Positions 1 to 7,917 of a DNA stretch of 64,000 nucleotides are shown one piece after another (within the stretch, counting starts at the first letter, position 1; each line of letters opens with the position of its first letter). Under the pieces are notes generated by a model. The model did not search any database and was not told the DNA's origin. It saw only the letters and a list, made by a program, of their open reading frames with translations. Made by a program: the position numbers and the translations under genes. This stretch comes from Methylotenera_A sp044222005 (GTDB lineage Bacteria > Pseudomonadota > Gammaproteobacteria > Burkholderiales > Methylophilaceae), in contig JBGANY010000009.1 of the NCBI GenBank assembly GCA_044222005.1, positions 36,009-100,008 of the forward strand, written 5' to 3'.

Positions 1-282
1 GCGGCAAAGCACCTGGGCAACTACCGCCTAGTGGATTGCACACTCTATGTCACGCTGGAGCCCTGCGCCATGTGCTGCGGCGCGATACAGCATGCGCGCA
101 TTGCAAAGCTGGTGTATGGTGCCAGCGACCCGAAAACCGGCGCGTGCGGTAGCGTCACTAATTTAATGGCGGAGCCAAAACTCAATCACCATACTGAAGT
201 CGTTGATGGCGTTCTGGCTCAGGAATGTGGCGCAGTCTTAACAGAATTTTTCAAGCAGCGCAGATTAAATAAAAACCAATAA
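1..282 (+). CDS. tadA: tRNA-specific adenosine deaminase (3' part)
   Basis: This is the C-terminal part of TadA, which deaminates A34 to inosine in tRNA-Arg(ACG). The frame is open from base 1, so the gene starts outside the window; the N-terminal half with the catalytic HxE motif is missing. The zinc-binding PCAMC motif of the deaminase fold is visible (from about base 61), followed by the family's typical GAIQHARI stretch and the C-terminal helix. It stops with TAA at 280-282 just before a bidirectional terminator. Confidence in the family is high. Confidence 0.93.
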   Translation, partial: AAKHLGNYRLVDCTLYVTLEPCAMCCGAIQHARIAKLVYGASDPKTGACGSVTNLMAEPKLNHHTEVVDGVLAQECGAVLTEFFKQRRLNKNQ

Positions 283-297
283 AAATCCGCACCAAAT

Positions 298-324
298 AAA
301 AAACCCGCACCTGGCGGGTTTTTT
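298..324. terminator. bidirectional intrinsic terminator
   Basis: A short GC stem (ACCCGC/GCGGGT) with a 5-nt loop is flanked by a run of A on the left and T on the right, so it can end transcription of tadA (+) and of the convergent YccA-type gene (-). Confidence 0.85.
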
Positions 325-340
325 AATCATTAAAACAGAA

Positions 341-1027
341 TTAATCGTTACTGCCCATCAAGCCCATCAGTAACTGCAACAAACTGGTGAACAGGTTATA
401 GATACTCATATAGAGGCCTAAAGTAGCCATGATGTAATTGGTTTCGCCACCCGTGACGATACGGCTCACTTCATACAGAATAAAGCCGGAGAACAGCAAC
501 ACACCCACCCCAGAAAGCGCCAGCGTCATGGCAGGAATCTGTAAAAATATATTGGCTAACGAAGCCACGATCAGCAGAATAATGCCCACCAGCAAAAACT
601 TGCCCATAAAGCTGAAGTCTTTTTTGCTGGTCGTTGCAATGCCTGCCATGGTCATCAATATCACGCCGGTACCACCAGCCGCCAGGCCAACGATTTGTGC
701 GCCGTTACGTAAATTCAGTGCATATTGCAAAATAGGCCCTAACATTAAACCCAGCAAGAACGTAAGGCCAAGCAACAAAACCACACCAATGCTGCTGTTA
801 CGATTTGCAGAAATCGCTGCAAACAGACCGTACATCACCGCAAGTGCGCCAATTGCAAACATAAACGGATGCAGTGCCGCAAAAGCAAAATTCATTTTCA
901 TGCCAATCATCGCACCAATCACGGTAGGAATCATGGTCAGGCCAAGCATGGCGTAAGTGTTGCGCAGCACCTTGTTTTGCGTAGCCAAGCCACCTTCACG
1001 GCCTAATACTTGAATATTATCTGACAT
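341..1027 (-). CDS. Bax inhibitor-1/YccA family inner-membrane protein
   Basis: A very hydrophobic protein of about 228 residues with seven predicted membrane helices, matching the BI-1/YccA family. In E. coli YccA interacts with the FtsH protease. The first in-frame start lies nine codons upstream (1054), but the ATG at 1027 is preferred because AGGAA precedes it and family members begin near this MSDN-type N-terminus. It is monocistronic, convergent with tadA, and shares the terminator at 298-324. The exact cellular role is unknown. Confidence 0.85.
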   Translation of the reverse strand: MSDNIQVLGREGGLATQNKVLRNTYAMLGLTMIPTVIGAMIGMKMNFAFAALHPFMFAIGALAVMYGLFAAISANRNSSIGVVLLLGLTFLLGLMLGPILQYALNLRNGAQIVGLAAGGTGVILMTMAGIATTSKKDFSFMGKFLLVGIILLIVASLANIFLQIPAMTLALSGVGVLLFSGFILYEVSRIVTGGETNYIMATLGLYMSIYNLFTSLLQLLMGLMGSND

Positions 1028-1093
1028 TATTATTTCCTTATAAAAAGCTGCCAAACGGCAACCCCAGTAAGATAGCGATTATTGGTAAAAGTT

Positions 1094-2809
1094 TCAAGTG
1101 AAATTATTATTAAACACGTGCTTTATCTGCAATTGTAGCGTCTGCAACCCCTTGTATTCATTGGCTTCCATGGCATATACCGCGGCAATGGTTTCAGGCA
1201 AATCATCGCTGCAATTAAAATAGATCGCATCAAAACGTTTTTGATCTTTTTCCACGATCAGTTTCAGGTGTTTTTCGCCAACCAAGCGCTGATGAATCAC
1301 CTTAAAGTCATCGTAAAACAGGGGCTGCGCAAAACCTTGGCCCCATGCCTGTGAATCCAGTATCTGCGCGGTCTGCAGGCTAATCTCATTTGCGCTTAAA
1401 TTGCCGTCCGTTTCTATTTCCGCTTGTAAATCTGCCTCATTTAACAGTGTGCGAGTAACGGCTTCAAACGCCTGCTGAAAGGCTAAAAAATCCGCTTCAC
1501 GAATGCTCAGGCCCGCCGCCATGGCGTGACCGCCAAACTTGATAATCAATTGCGGATATTGCTTGGTGACCAAATCCAGTGTGTCGCGCAAATGCAAGCC
1601 GGCGATTGAACGGCCAGACCCTTTTAACACTCCCCCGCTCGCATCTGCAAACACAAGCGTAGGACGATGATATTTTTCTTTCAAGCGCGAAGCCAGAATG
1701 CCGATGACGCCTTGATGCCAATCGGGCTGATAGAGACTCAAGCTGAATTGTTCAGCCACCTCGATGTTATCCAGTGCTGCCAGCGCGCTGTCCTGCATAT
1801 CGGCTTCGATATTGCGCCGCTCCATGTTCAGTTCGTGCAGCGTTTGTGCTTTTTGTAGCGCATCGGTCTCCGTTTCAGCCAGCAAACAAGCTATACCCAG
1901 CCGCATATCATCCAGCCGACCAGCGGCATTGAGGCGCGGCCCTACGTAAAAGCCCAAATCCTGCGCAGTAGTTTTTTCAGGCGATTTTCCAGCGATTTTC
2001 AGCAACGCTGTGATGCCTGCACTGCAAGCCGCTTTAGGATTAGCAGCGTTGCGGATGCGACGCAAGCCCTGCTCGACCAGAATGCGGTTATTGGCGTCTA
2101 ATTTCACCAGATCCGCCACCGTGCCCAGTGCGACCAAATCTAACAGCTCCGTTAAATTGGGTTCAGGTCGATTTTCAAAAACGTTGCGGCTGCGCAACTC
2201 TGCGCGCAACGCCAGCAGCACGTAAAACATAACGCCGACGCCAGCGAGATTTTTACTGGGGAATTTGCAGCCCTGTTGATTCGGATTCACGATGCAAGCG
2301 GCTTGCGGCGTGATGTCTCCAGGTAAATGGTGGTCGGTAATCAGCACCTGCAGTCCCAGTGAATTCGCGGCTTCCACGCCATCGAAACTGGCAATGCCGT
2401 TATCCACCGTGATCAGAATATCCGGATTTTGCATGGCGGCGAGCGCAACAATTTCGGGCGTTAATCCGTAACCGTATTCAAAGCGATTCGGTACGAGAAA
2501 ATCGACATTAGCGCCCATGCTACGCAAGCCCTTTACCGCGACTGCCGTGGCGGTTGCGCCGTCTGCATCGTAGTCGCCGATCACCAGAATTTTTTTATTC
2601 TGCTGAATCGCATCGGCCAGCAGTTTCGCCATTTCAGCATTATTGGTAAGCTGCTCGGGCGGAATGATTCCAGCCAAAGAAGTTTCCAGTTCGCTTTTAT
2701 CAGCCACGCCGCGCGCCGCATACAGCCTTGCGAGCAGCGGCGCTACGCCTGCCTCGATCAGGTGCTGATATGCACTTTCATTCACTGTCCTCGTCTTAAT
2801 CTGCATCAT
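1094..2809 (-). CDS. recJ: single-stranded-DNA-specific exonuclease RecJ
   Basis: RecJ is a 5'-3' ssDNA exonuclease used in RecF-pathway recombination, mismatch repair and base excision repair. The DHH-family motifs are visible: VIGDYDADGATATA near residue 75, LITVDNGIAS near 135, ITDHHLPG near 160, and the DHHA1 region with GRLDDM near 295 and GGHAMAAGLS near 425. Its 571 residues fit the family. The gene starts inside the 3' end of the upstream small gene (14-bp overlap), so the two are translationally coupled. Two ATG codons in a row sit at the start (2809 and 2806). Confidence 0.95.
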   Translation of the reverse strand: MMQIKTRTVNESAYQHLIEAGVAPLLARLYAARGVADKSELETSLAGIIPPEQLTNNAEMAKLLADAIQQNKKILVIGDYDADGATATAVAVKGLRSMGANVDFLVPNRFEYGYGLTPEIVALAAMQNPDILITVDNGIASFDGVEAANSLGLQVLITDHHLPGDITPQAACIVNPNQQGCKFPSKNLAGVGVMFYVLLALRAELRSRNVFENRPEPNLTELLDLVALGTVADLVKLDANNRILVEQGLRRIRNAANPKAACSAGITALLKIAGKSPEKTTAQDLGFYVGPRLNAAGRLDDMRLGIACLLAETETDALQKAQTLHELNMERRNIEADMQDSALAALDNIEVAEQFSLSLYQPDWHQGVIGILASRLKEKYHRPTLVFADASGGVLKGSGRSIAGLHLRDTLDLVTKQYPQLIIKFGGHAMAAGLSIREADFLAFQQAFEAVTRTLLNEADLQAEIETDGNLSANEISLQTAQILDSQAWGQGFAQPLFYDDFKVIHQRLVGEKHLKLIVEKDQKRFDAIYFNCSDDLPETIAAVYAMEANEYKGLQTLQLQIKHVFNNNFT

Positions 2810-3299
2810 TGACTAACTGCCCGCCGCCGTAACACCAGATACTGTTGACGACGGGCAAGCGTTTGGCTTCGCGTGCCTGATTGACAGGATGTTCAAACAG
2901 CAGCATTTGCAGCTCGTTTTGAAATGCTGCCCACTGGATTGCCCCCGTGCCTGTTGGCAAATATGCGCTAATATCCTTATTCAATGCGGCTTCTGGTGCG
3001 CTCGTTCCTATGTGCGGATTGGATTGCAAGCTCAGGAGCCAGGTGGTTTCATGCCAGAAAAACTGCATGCCATCACTGGAGAAATGCTGATTGAAAGCGG
3101 TTGTCAGGGCATTGGCTTCATGACTTTCCAGCAGCAATGGTGCAGGCGCAGCTAAACTGAAACTATCACGCTGCAGCACCAAATGCACTGGCACGGCATA
3201 CAGCCAGTAAGCGCTCCCCGCCTGATTGCCAGCCTGCTGCCAAGCCAGTGCAGCATTGGGTTGTTTGGGCTGAAATAATTTCTGAAGAAAAGCGAACAT
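2796..3299 (-). CDS. conserved hypothetical protein, COG4255-like, upstream of recJ
   Basis: A 167-residue soluble protein with no signal peptide. The C-terminal NSIWCYGGG stretch resembles the NS(L/I)WFWGGG motif of the betaproteobacterial COG4255 proteins often found next to recJ and sometimes labelled phosphoglycerate mutase-like. Those proteins, as I recall them, are around 300 residues or more, so this one looks like a shortened version ending right after the motif. It overlaps recJ by 14 bp and is probably cotranscribed. No function can be assigned. Confidence 0.7.
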   Translation of the reverse strand: MFAFLQKLFQPKQPNAALAWQQAGNQAGSAYWLYAVPVHLVLQRDSFSLAAPAPLLLESHEANALTTAFNQHFSSDGMQFFWHETTWLLSLQSNPHIGTSAPEAALNKDISAYLPTGTGAIQWAAFQNELQMLLFEHPVNQAREAKRLPVVNSIWCYGGGQLVNDAD

Positions 3300-3351
3300 A
3301 CGGGCTATTTTAGCATTTAAGCCAAACTTTTAACGCCAGCATCATGCCCAA

Positions 3352-3387
3352 TAAAAAAGCCGCCTACCCAATTAATGGGAGGCGGCT
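3352..3387 (-). terminator. intrinsic terminator of the glycine-zipper gene
   Basis: An 11-bp stem (AGCCGCCT.CCC paired with GGGAGGCGGCT, one bulged base) is followed on the minus strand by six T. It lies 18 bp downstream of the stop codon at 3405. Confidence 0.8.
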
Positions 3388-3404
3388 GTTCTCGTTACTA
3401 ACAA

Positions 3405-4019
3405 TTACCAGTAATCACGGTCGTGATGTTTACGATGCCCATAACCATGACCTCTCTTCCAGCCTCTGCCCTCGCCTCTGTCTTCACGATAACTTACTTC
3501 TGATACATAGCCACTAGACCTTACCGTAACATTCACAGGTATAAAACGGCCTGGGTCACGATCTGTTACGGTTGAATATTGGCGGCCGTTATACTCGTAA
3601 TTTACTAGGTAACCGGCAGGAATATTTTGCCAGTTGTCCACCGTCACGCAACGCTCAACCGGGCGTGTTTCAACACGCTCACGGCCACGGTTGCCATAGC
3701 CACGATCATTATCTACGCGGTCCCCGACAATAGCGCCTACGCCAGCACCCACAGCAGCAGCAGCGACACGACCATTGCCGCGGCCAATCGTGCTGCCTAG
3801 CAGGCCACCCGTTACGCCACCAATCACCGCACCACCCAATGAACGTTGTGGCGCTTCGTAATAACTTTCTCGCACGTACTCAGTACGGCATTCCTGGCGT
3901 GGCGAGTTCACACGCTCATATTGTGGCGCCACAGAAATGACACGGGCGCGGTCTTCGTATGCCAGTGCAGGCAATGAAACAGTCGCAGCTATTAAACCAA
4001 ATAATAATGTGTTACGCAT
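3405..4019 (-). CDS. glycine-zipper 2TM domain envelope protein
   Basis: An exported protein of 204 residues. It has a signal peptide ending at LPALA (about residue 20), a glycine-zipper segment at residues 62-105 with repeated GGxxGG/GxxxG spacing that can form two packed membrane helices, and a basic Gly/His/Arg-rich tail. The family (Rickettsia 17-kDa/SlyB-like) is found in the outer membrane or periplasm, but there is no lipobox cysteine here. It is monocistronic with its own terminator and is divergent from the pentapeptide protein gene. Its role in envelope integrity is inferred only from family membership. Confidence 0.75.
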   Translation of the reverse strand: MRNTLLFGLIAATVSLPALAYEDRARVISVAPQYERVNSPRQECRTEYVRESYYEAPQRSLGGAVIGGVTGGLLGSTIGRGNGRVAAAAVGAGVGAIVGDRVDNDRGYGNRGRERVETRPVERCVTVDNWQNIPAGYLVNYEYNGRQYSTVTDRDPGRFIPVNVTVRSSGYVSEVSYREDRGEGRGWKRGHGYGHRKHHDRDYW

Positions 4020-4295
4020 TTTTTAAATCTCCTTAGTAATCTCTGCTCTTATTACTTCCAAAAAATATTGTGCAGATAAGCGTTCAACGAGGCTGCTTTG
4101 ACTTTGCCGACTTCAAATTGTAAATAAACTGTAACTCATGATTTTACTTAGAGCGCAGAAGTAGCGAATTACAATGAATCAATGGCTGATTAAACAATCA
4201 AACCCGTTGTGTGACTGGAGTTACTGTGCAGGTTTGCAATGCGCCTATACTTGCCCCACATGCCGCGATAGACGGCAATACTAAACTACTGGAGA

Positions 4296-5345
4296 ATGAT
4301 GATGAAAACTTTAAAAGTAATGCTTGCCAGCGCGACGCTGCTATTTGCCAGCTTGGCCTTTGCGGGTGAATTTGGCGACCACTGCACCACCGGTTTATCC
4401 AAGGGCGCTCTGGTCAAAACCAAATGTGAGATTAACGAATTATATAAAGGCAAAACCTATTGTTTTGGTAATCAGTCGGCAAAAGATTCATTCTTGCTTG
4501 ACCCTGATAATACGATTGCCAAAGCCGCTGCTTTTTATGCTAAAAACGCTGAACCTGAACGCGAAAAAATCAGCCAGGCCGATGCGCTGAAGCAAATCAG
4601 CAGCAAAACCTGTGACTTGAGCAATAAGGATGCAGGTTATTTAGAATTCGACAAAATGGACCTGCGCCATTGCAAAATGGTCAATACCAGCTTTTTTGGC
4701 GCTTATCTGCGCGGTGCAAATTTAAGCGGCGCCAACATGCAGAAAAGTTATTTGAATTTGGCCCGGCTTGAAGGTGCAGACCTAAGTAAAGCGGATTTAA
4801 CAGATGCCACGATTTTTCAGGCGATTTTTGATAAAGTGAATTTTGAAGGCGCTAACCTCACCAATGCCCGCATGATAGGCACGCTGGGTGATGTGAATAT
4901 GAGTAATGCTATCATTAAAAACGGTCGCTTTGGCTTGGATATTGGCAACCAGCCGATGGGCGCCATGCGCTTTGATGCGATTGGCGGCAATTTTGCCAAT
5001 ACCAGTTTTGAAGGTGCAGATATTAATCGCAGCAACTTCAGGTTTGCTAATTTACGCAATGCCAACTTACGTAATACGGATTTGTTCCGCGCCGATTTCA
5101 GTAAAGCCGATTTAACAGGCGCCGATATTACCGGTGCAAAAATGGGTGAGGCTATATTAGACGGAACGATTATGACCAACGTAAAAGGCCTGGAAGCGAT
5201 TAAAGGCTACGATGAAGCCAAAGGTAAATGTGTAAATTGCGCACTGGTGGCAGAGGTGCCAGAAACAAAAAAGTTAAGTGAAGCTAATATGATGACGGCT
5301 GAGAATCCTGCAAAGAGTGCCTGCAAAATGGGCGCTAGATTCTAG
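4296..5345 (+). CDS. secreted YHS-like and pentapeptide-repeat protein
   Basis: A protein of about 349 residues with a signal peptide ending near ASLAFA. Residues about 45-95 resemble a YHS domain (YKGKTYCFGN followed by a K..F..DP..T pattern). From about residue 105 to 300 it is built of pentapeptide repeats of the A(D/N)Lxx type, for example GANLS, GANMQ, GADLS, KADLT and RNTDL, which fold as a right-handed quadrilateral beta-helix. Three ATG codons follow each other (4296, 4299, 4302) behind a GGAG at 4291; the third has the best spacing. The cysteines CVNC near residue 305 and the terminal CKMG may form disulfides. A periplasmic location is inferred. The ligand is unknown. Confidence 0.75.
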   Translation: MMMKTLKVMLASATLLFASLAFAGEFGDHCTTGLSKGALVKTKCEINELYKGKTYCFGNQSAKDSFLLDPDNTIAKAAAFYAKNAEPEREKISQADALKQISSKTCDLSNKDAGYLEFDKMDLRHCKMVNTSFFGAYLRGANLSGANMQKSYLNLARLEGADLSKADLTDATIFQAIFDKVNFEGANLTNARMIGTLGDVNMSNAIIKNGRFGLDIGNQPMGAMRFDAIGGNFANTSFEGADINRSNFRFANLRNANLRNTDLFRADFSKADLTGADITGAKMGEAILDGTIMTNVKGLEAIKGYDEAKGKCVNCALVAEVPETKKLSEANMMTAENPAKSACKMGARF

Positions 5346-5364
5346 CTAACTATTCATTTAATCT

Positions 5365-5401
5365 GGCGCGGTTAAGTCTAGTACTTACCCGCGCTTTTTT
5401 C
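5365..5401 (+). terminator. intrinsic terminator after the pentapeptide protein gene
   Basis: A 12-bp stem (GCGCGG.TAAGT with ACTTA.CCGCGC) and a short loop are followed by seven T. Confidence 0.85.
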
Positions 5402-5412
5402 TGCCAAATCAA

Positions 5413-6117
5413 TCACCCCTGTACGATCTCTGACTCTGGCACACCGCACATGCGATTTGCAGGCACCGCAATATCGATCAGCCTGGGTTTTGGCAGGTTC
5501 AAATTGTTCATGATTTCAACAAACTCATCTCGCGTTTTTCCTGCCAAGCGTGGATTAATGGCCTTTTCTTGCCCGATACAGCTTACACGGCGGCCATTGT
5601 AATCGTGGCCAGGATACACCAGCGTGTCTTCCGGCAGAGTAAATAATTTATTCACAATGCTATCGTACATGGCGATTGCGCTGCCACCCTGAAAGTCTGT
5701 TCTGCCACAGCCATTAATTAATAAAGTGTCACCTGTAAACAAGCGGTCACGCCACAAATAAGAGATACTGCCCGGCGTATGCCCCGGCGTAGCAATGGCC
5801 TTGATGGTTTCTTGTGCAAATGCAATCACGTCGCCATCTTTTAACTGCAAATCAGCGGTTTCCGCGCCGCATGCCCTCGCAACGCCAGTGAGCGCATTGG
5901 TTTTCTGGCGCAACAAACCGCCACCTGTGATGTGGTCTGCATGCACATGTGTTTCAAGCGAATATTTAAGCATACATTGATGCTGCTTTAACAACGCAAG
6001 GTAGTCCTCTATATGTGTATCCACCGGGTCAATGAACACCGCCTCACCTGCCGTTGTATCTGCGATGAAATAAGTATAAGTCGAAGATGCTTTATCAAAT
6101 AATTGCTTAAAAATCAT
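5413..6117 (-). CDS. persulfide dioxygenase (ETHE1/Blh-type MBL-fold)
   Basis: A 234-residue metallo-beta-lactamase-fold enzyme predicted to oxidise glutathione persulfide to sulfite. The metal-binding THVHADH motif is near residue 57, followed by TPGHTPGS near 110, FTGDTL near 127 and YPGHDY near 170. The CGRTDFQGG segment separates persulfide dioxygenases from glyoxalase II. It is divergent from a BigR-like repressor gene across an AT-rich operator region, the arrangement of sulfide-detoxification operons in Xylella, Agrobacterium and others. The sulfite product would be handled by the TauE/SafE exporter encoded nearby. Substrate and regulation are inferred from these known systems. Confidence 0.88.
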   Translation of the reverse strand: MIFKQLFDKASSTYTYFIADTTAGEAVFIDPVDTHIEDYLALLKQHQCMLKYSLETHVHADHITGGGLLRQKTNALTGVARACGAETADLQLKDGDVIAFAQETIKAIATPGHTPGSISYLWRDRLFTGDTLLINGCGRTDFQGGSAIAMYDSIVNKLFTLPEDTLVYPGHDYNGRRVSCIGQEKAINPRLAGKTRDEFVEIMNNLNLPKPRLIDIAVPANRMCGVPESEIVQG

Positions 6118-6157
6118 AGGGATGTTCTCAGAGTGCGTTAAAAGTCCGGCTGGCGTG

Positions 6158-6201
6158 ATATTATATTATATGTTTTAATATAATATTAAATTACATATAA
6201 T
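6158..6201. promoter_or_regulatory. AT-rich dyad operator region between persulfide dioxygenase and bigR-like genes
   Basis: Two overlapping inverted repeats are visible: ATATTATATT at 6158-6167 with AATATAATAT at 6177-6186, and ATTATATGT at 6165-6173 with ACATATAAT at 6193-6201. They fill the gap between two divergent start codons (6117 and 6221), where a BigR-type repressor would be expected to bind and control both transcripts. The dyads are seen in the sequence; the binding protein is inferred. Confidence 0.6.
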
Positions 6202-6220
6202 CACCTGTTTCAAACCAACC

Positions 6221-6535
6221 ATGTCTGAAATTAAAGAAATAAATTTTGATGTGCTTCGCGCCTCGGCTGACAAAGCCTCCTGCCTGATGAAGGCGCTGGC
6301 GAATTCAGATCGCTTAATGCTGTTATGCCAACTCTCGCAGGGTGAAAAATCCGTAGGCGAATTAGAGCAAATATTGGATATTCGGCAGCCTACGCTGTCA
6401 CAGCAGCTCACGGTATTACGCGAAGCCGAATTAGTTGCCACACGGCGCGAGGGCAAGAATATTTTTTATAACATTTCAAGCCAGTCAGCATTAGCCGTGA
6501 TGCGGGTTTTGAGCCAGGAAATTTGCAAATCTTAA
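6221..6535 (+). CDS. ArsR-family persulfide-sensing repressor (BigR/SqrR/YgaV type)
   Basis: A 104-residue winged helix-turn-helix protein. The recognition helix region is around QPTLSQQLTVLREAELV (residues 66-82). Cys36 (in LMLLCQL) and Cys102 (in QEICKS) occupy the positions of the conserved pair that forms a tetrasulfide bridge in BigR, SqrR and YgaV, so this is predicted to be a reactive-sulfur sensor, not a metal sensor. An extra Cys21 is present. It is the first gene of an operon with the DUF442 gene (7-bp gap) and probably the tauE-like gene, and it is divergent from the persulfide dioxygenase gene it probably represses. Confidence 0.85.
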   Translation: MSEIKEINFDVLRASADKASCLMKALANSDRLMLLCQLSQGEKSVGELEQILDIRQPTLSQQLTVLREAELVATRREGKNIFYNISSQSALAVMRVLSQEICKS

Positions 6536-6542
6536 GGAAATC

Positions 6543-6932
6543 ATGTCAATTCAAATCAGCAAGCATTCAGAGAATTTCAGCACTGCACCGCAAATCAGCG
6601 TGGAAGATGTTGCTGAAATCGCCCAATTAGGTTTTAAAACCATTATCAACAACCGCCCTGACGGTGAAGGCGGCGCTGATCAGCCAGCCAGCGCACAGAT
6701 TAAAGCCGCAGCCGAAAAATCAGGTCTGGCTTATTTTTACATCCCCTTCAGCCCGGGCAGCATGTTGCCTGAACAAGTTGTTGAATTCAGCGCAATTTAT
6801 GCCGCCGCAGCCAAACCGGTACTTGGCTTTTGCAGAACAGGCAACCGTGCGGCGACCATATTCAAGCAATCCCAAACAAGCACCGCAGCCCGCATCCGCC
6901 AGCTCAAAACCAAAGTGCAATGGCATGGTTAA
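6543..6932 (+). CDS. DUF442/TIGR01244 sulfur-transferase-like phosphatase-fold protein
   Basis: A 129-residue protein of the DUF442 family, which is found alone or fused to persulfide dioxygenase in Blh proteins. The signature loop FCRTGNRA (about residues 97-104) has the Cys-x5-Arg form of tyrosine-phosphatase-like enzymes but is thought to act in sulfur chemistry. Residues 35-50 carry the usual TIINNRPDGE motif. The tail after the catalytic loop is basic and diverges from the usual family ending. It lies 7 bp after the bigR-like gene in one transcript. Confidence 0.82.
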   Translation: MSIQISKHSENFSTAPQISVEDVAEIAQLGFKTIINNRPDGEGGADQPASAQIKAAAEKSGLAYFYIPFSPGSMLPEQVVEFSAIYAAAAKPVLGFCRTGNRAATIFKQSQTSTAARIRQLKTKVQWHG

Positions 6933-7071
6933 AAGGCAAAAACGTCTTTAGCCAACTTTGCAGCTGGTATAAAACCAAGTGCCCGCTCCTATTCTTGTGC
7001 CGTAGCTGGTGTAAAAAAACCTGACCTTGAACCAAGGCCAAAACTAGACGCCACCGAAAATTGATAGCGCC

Positions 7072-7887
7072 ATGCCGTTAGATGCAAACTTGATCAGCAT
7101 CGCATTAGGGCTATTTACAGGGCTGGTGTTAGCCTTAACCGGCGCGGGCGGCTCGATTCTGGCTATCCCGCTATTGGCATTTGGCCTGCACCTCAGCATG
7201 GCGCAGGCCGCGCCCATCGGCTTGCTAGCCGTGATGCTGGCTTCCAGTCTCGGCGCCCTGCAAGGCCTGCGGGCGGGCATTGTGCGCTACAAAGCCGCCA
7301 CGCTGATCGCAGGCTTCGGCATTCTGTTTGCGCCAGTTGGCGTTTGGCTGGCACACCGTACATCGAACCAGCACTTGAGTCTGATCTTTGCAGTCGTACT
7401 AGGATATGTCGCCTGGCGTATGTGGCAGCAGAACACACAAAATCTGCAGGCGGATGAACACAAGCCTGCGCCGGCCTGTGTGCTGAACCCTGCGACATCC
7501 AGACTATTCTGGACAGCACCGTGTACAAAAAGGCTGATGATCACAGGCGGCCTGGCAGGCCTTCTTTCAGGGCTTTTGGGTGTAGGCGGCGGTTTTGTCA
7601 TTGTGCCAAGTTTACGCAAAGTCAGTAACTTTGATATGCAAACCATCATCGCCACCTCTCTCTTGGCCATCGCTATCGTTTCCGCCGTGAGCATTTCAAC
7701 TTATCTGCTGCACAGCGATATTCTTTGGCAAATCGCCATTCCATTTGCCGCGAGCACCATAGTCAGCATGTTGGCCTTCAGGCTGGCCAGCCCCAGAATT
7801 CCGGCTGTTATCAGCCAGCGCGGCTTTGCCGCGCTGGCGATAATAGCGGCTTTAATGCTGGCTGCCAGAGGATTTTCCGCTTTTTAG
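7072..7887 (+). CDS. TauE/SafE-family sulfite/anion exporter
   Basis: A 271-residue integral membrane protein with about eight hydrophobic helices. The two family repeats show glycine-rich motifs, TGAGGSILAIPLL near residue 24 and LLGVGGGFVIVPSL near residue 168. In persulfide-oxidation operons this transporter is thought to remove the sulfite made by persulfide dioxygenase. It lies 140 bp downstream of the DUF442 gene on the same strand. The gap contains no ORF I would accept, and the gene may have its own promoter. The substrate is inferred from context. Confidence 0.82.
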   Translation: MPLDANLISIALGLFTGLVLALTGAGGSILAIPLLAFGLHLSMAQAAPIGLLAVMLASSLGALQGLRAGIVRYKAATLIAGFGILFAPVGVWLAHRTSNQHLSLIFAVVLGYVAWRMWQQNTQNLQADEHKPAPACVLNPATSRLFWTAPCTKRLMITGGLAGLLSGLLGVGGGFVIVPSLRKVSNFDMQTIIATSLLAIAIVSAVSISTYLLHSDILWQIAIPFAASTIVSMLAFRLASPRIPAVISQRGFAALAIIAALMLAARGFSAF

Positions 7888-7917
7888 CAATCACAAGCGG
7901 CCGCCGCAATATTCAAT

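Noticed and set aside
438..956. 172-codon plus-strand frame antisense to the YccA-type gene
   Set aside because: It is the complement of a hydrophobic coding sequence and lacks family similarity or a ribosome-binding site.
6957..7015. AGCTGGTATAAAA and AGCTGGTGTAAAA near each other, with a third similar copy at 20878 upstream of glnS
   Set aside because: Short, AT-rich and resembling extended -10 elements; no further context supports a repeat family.
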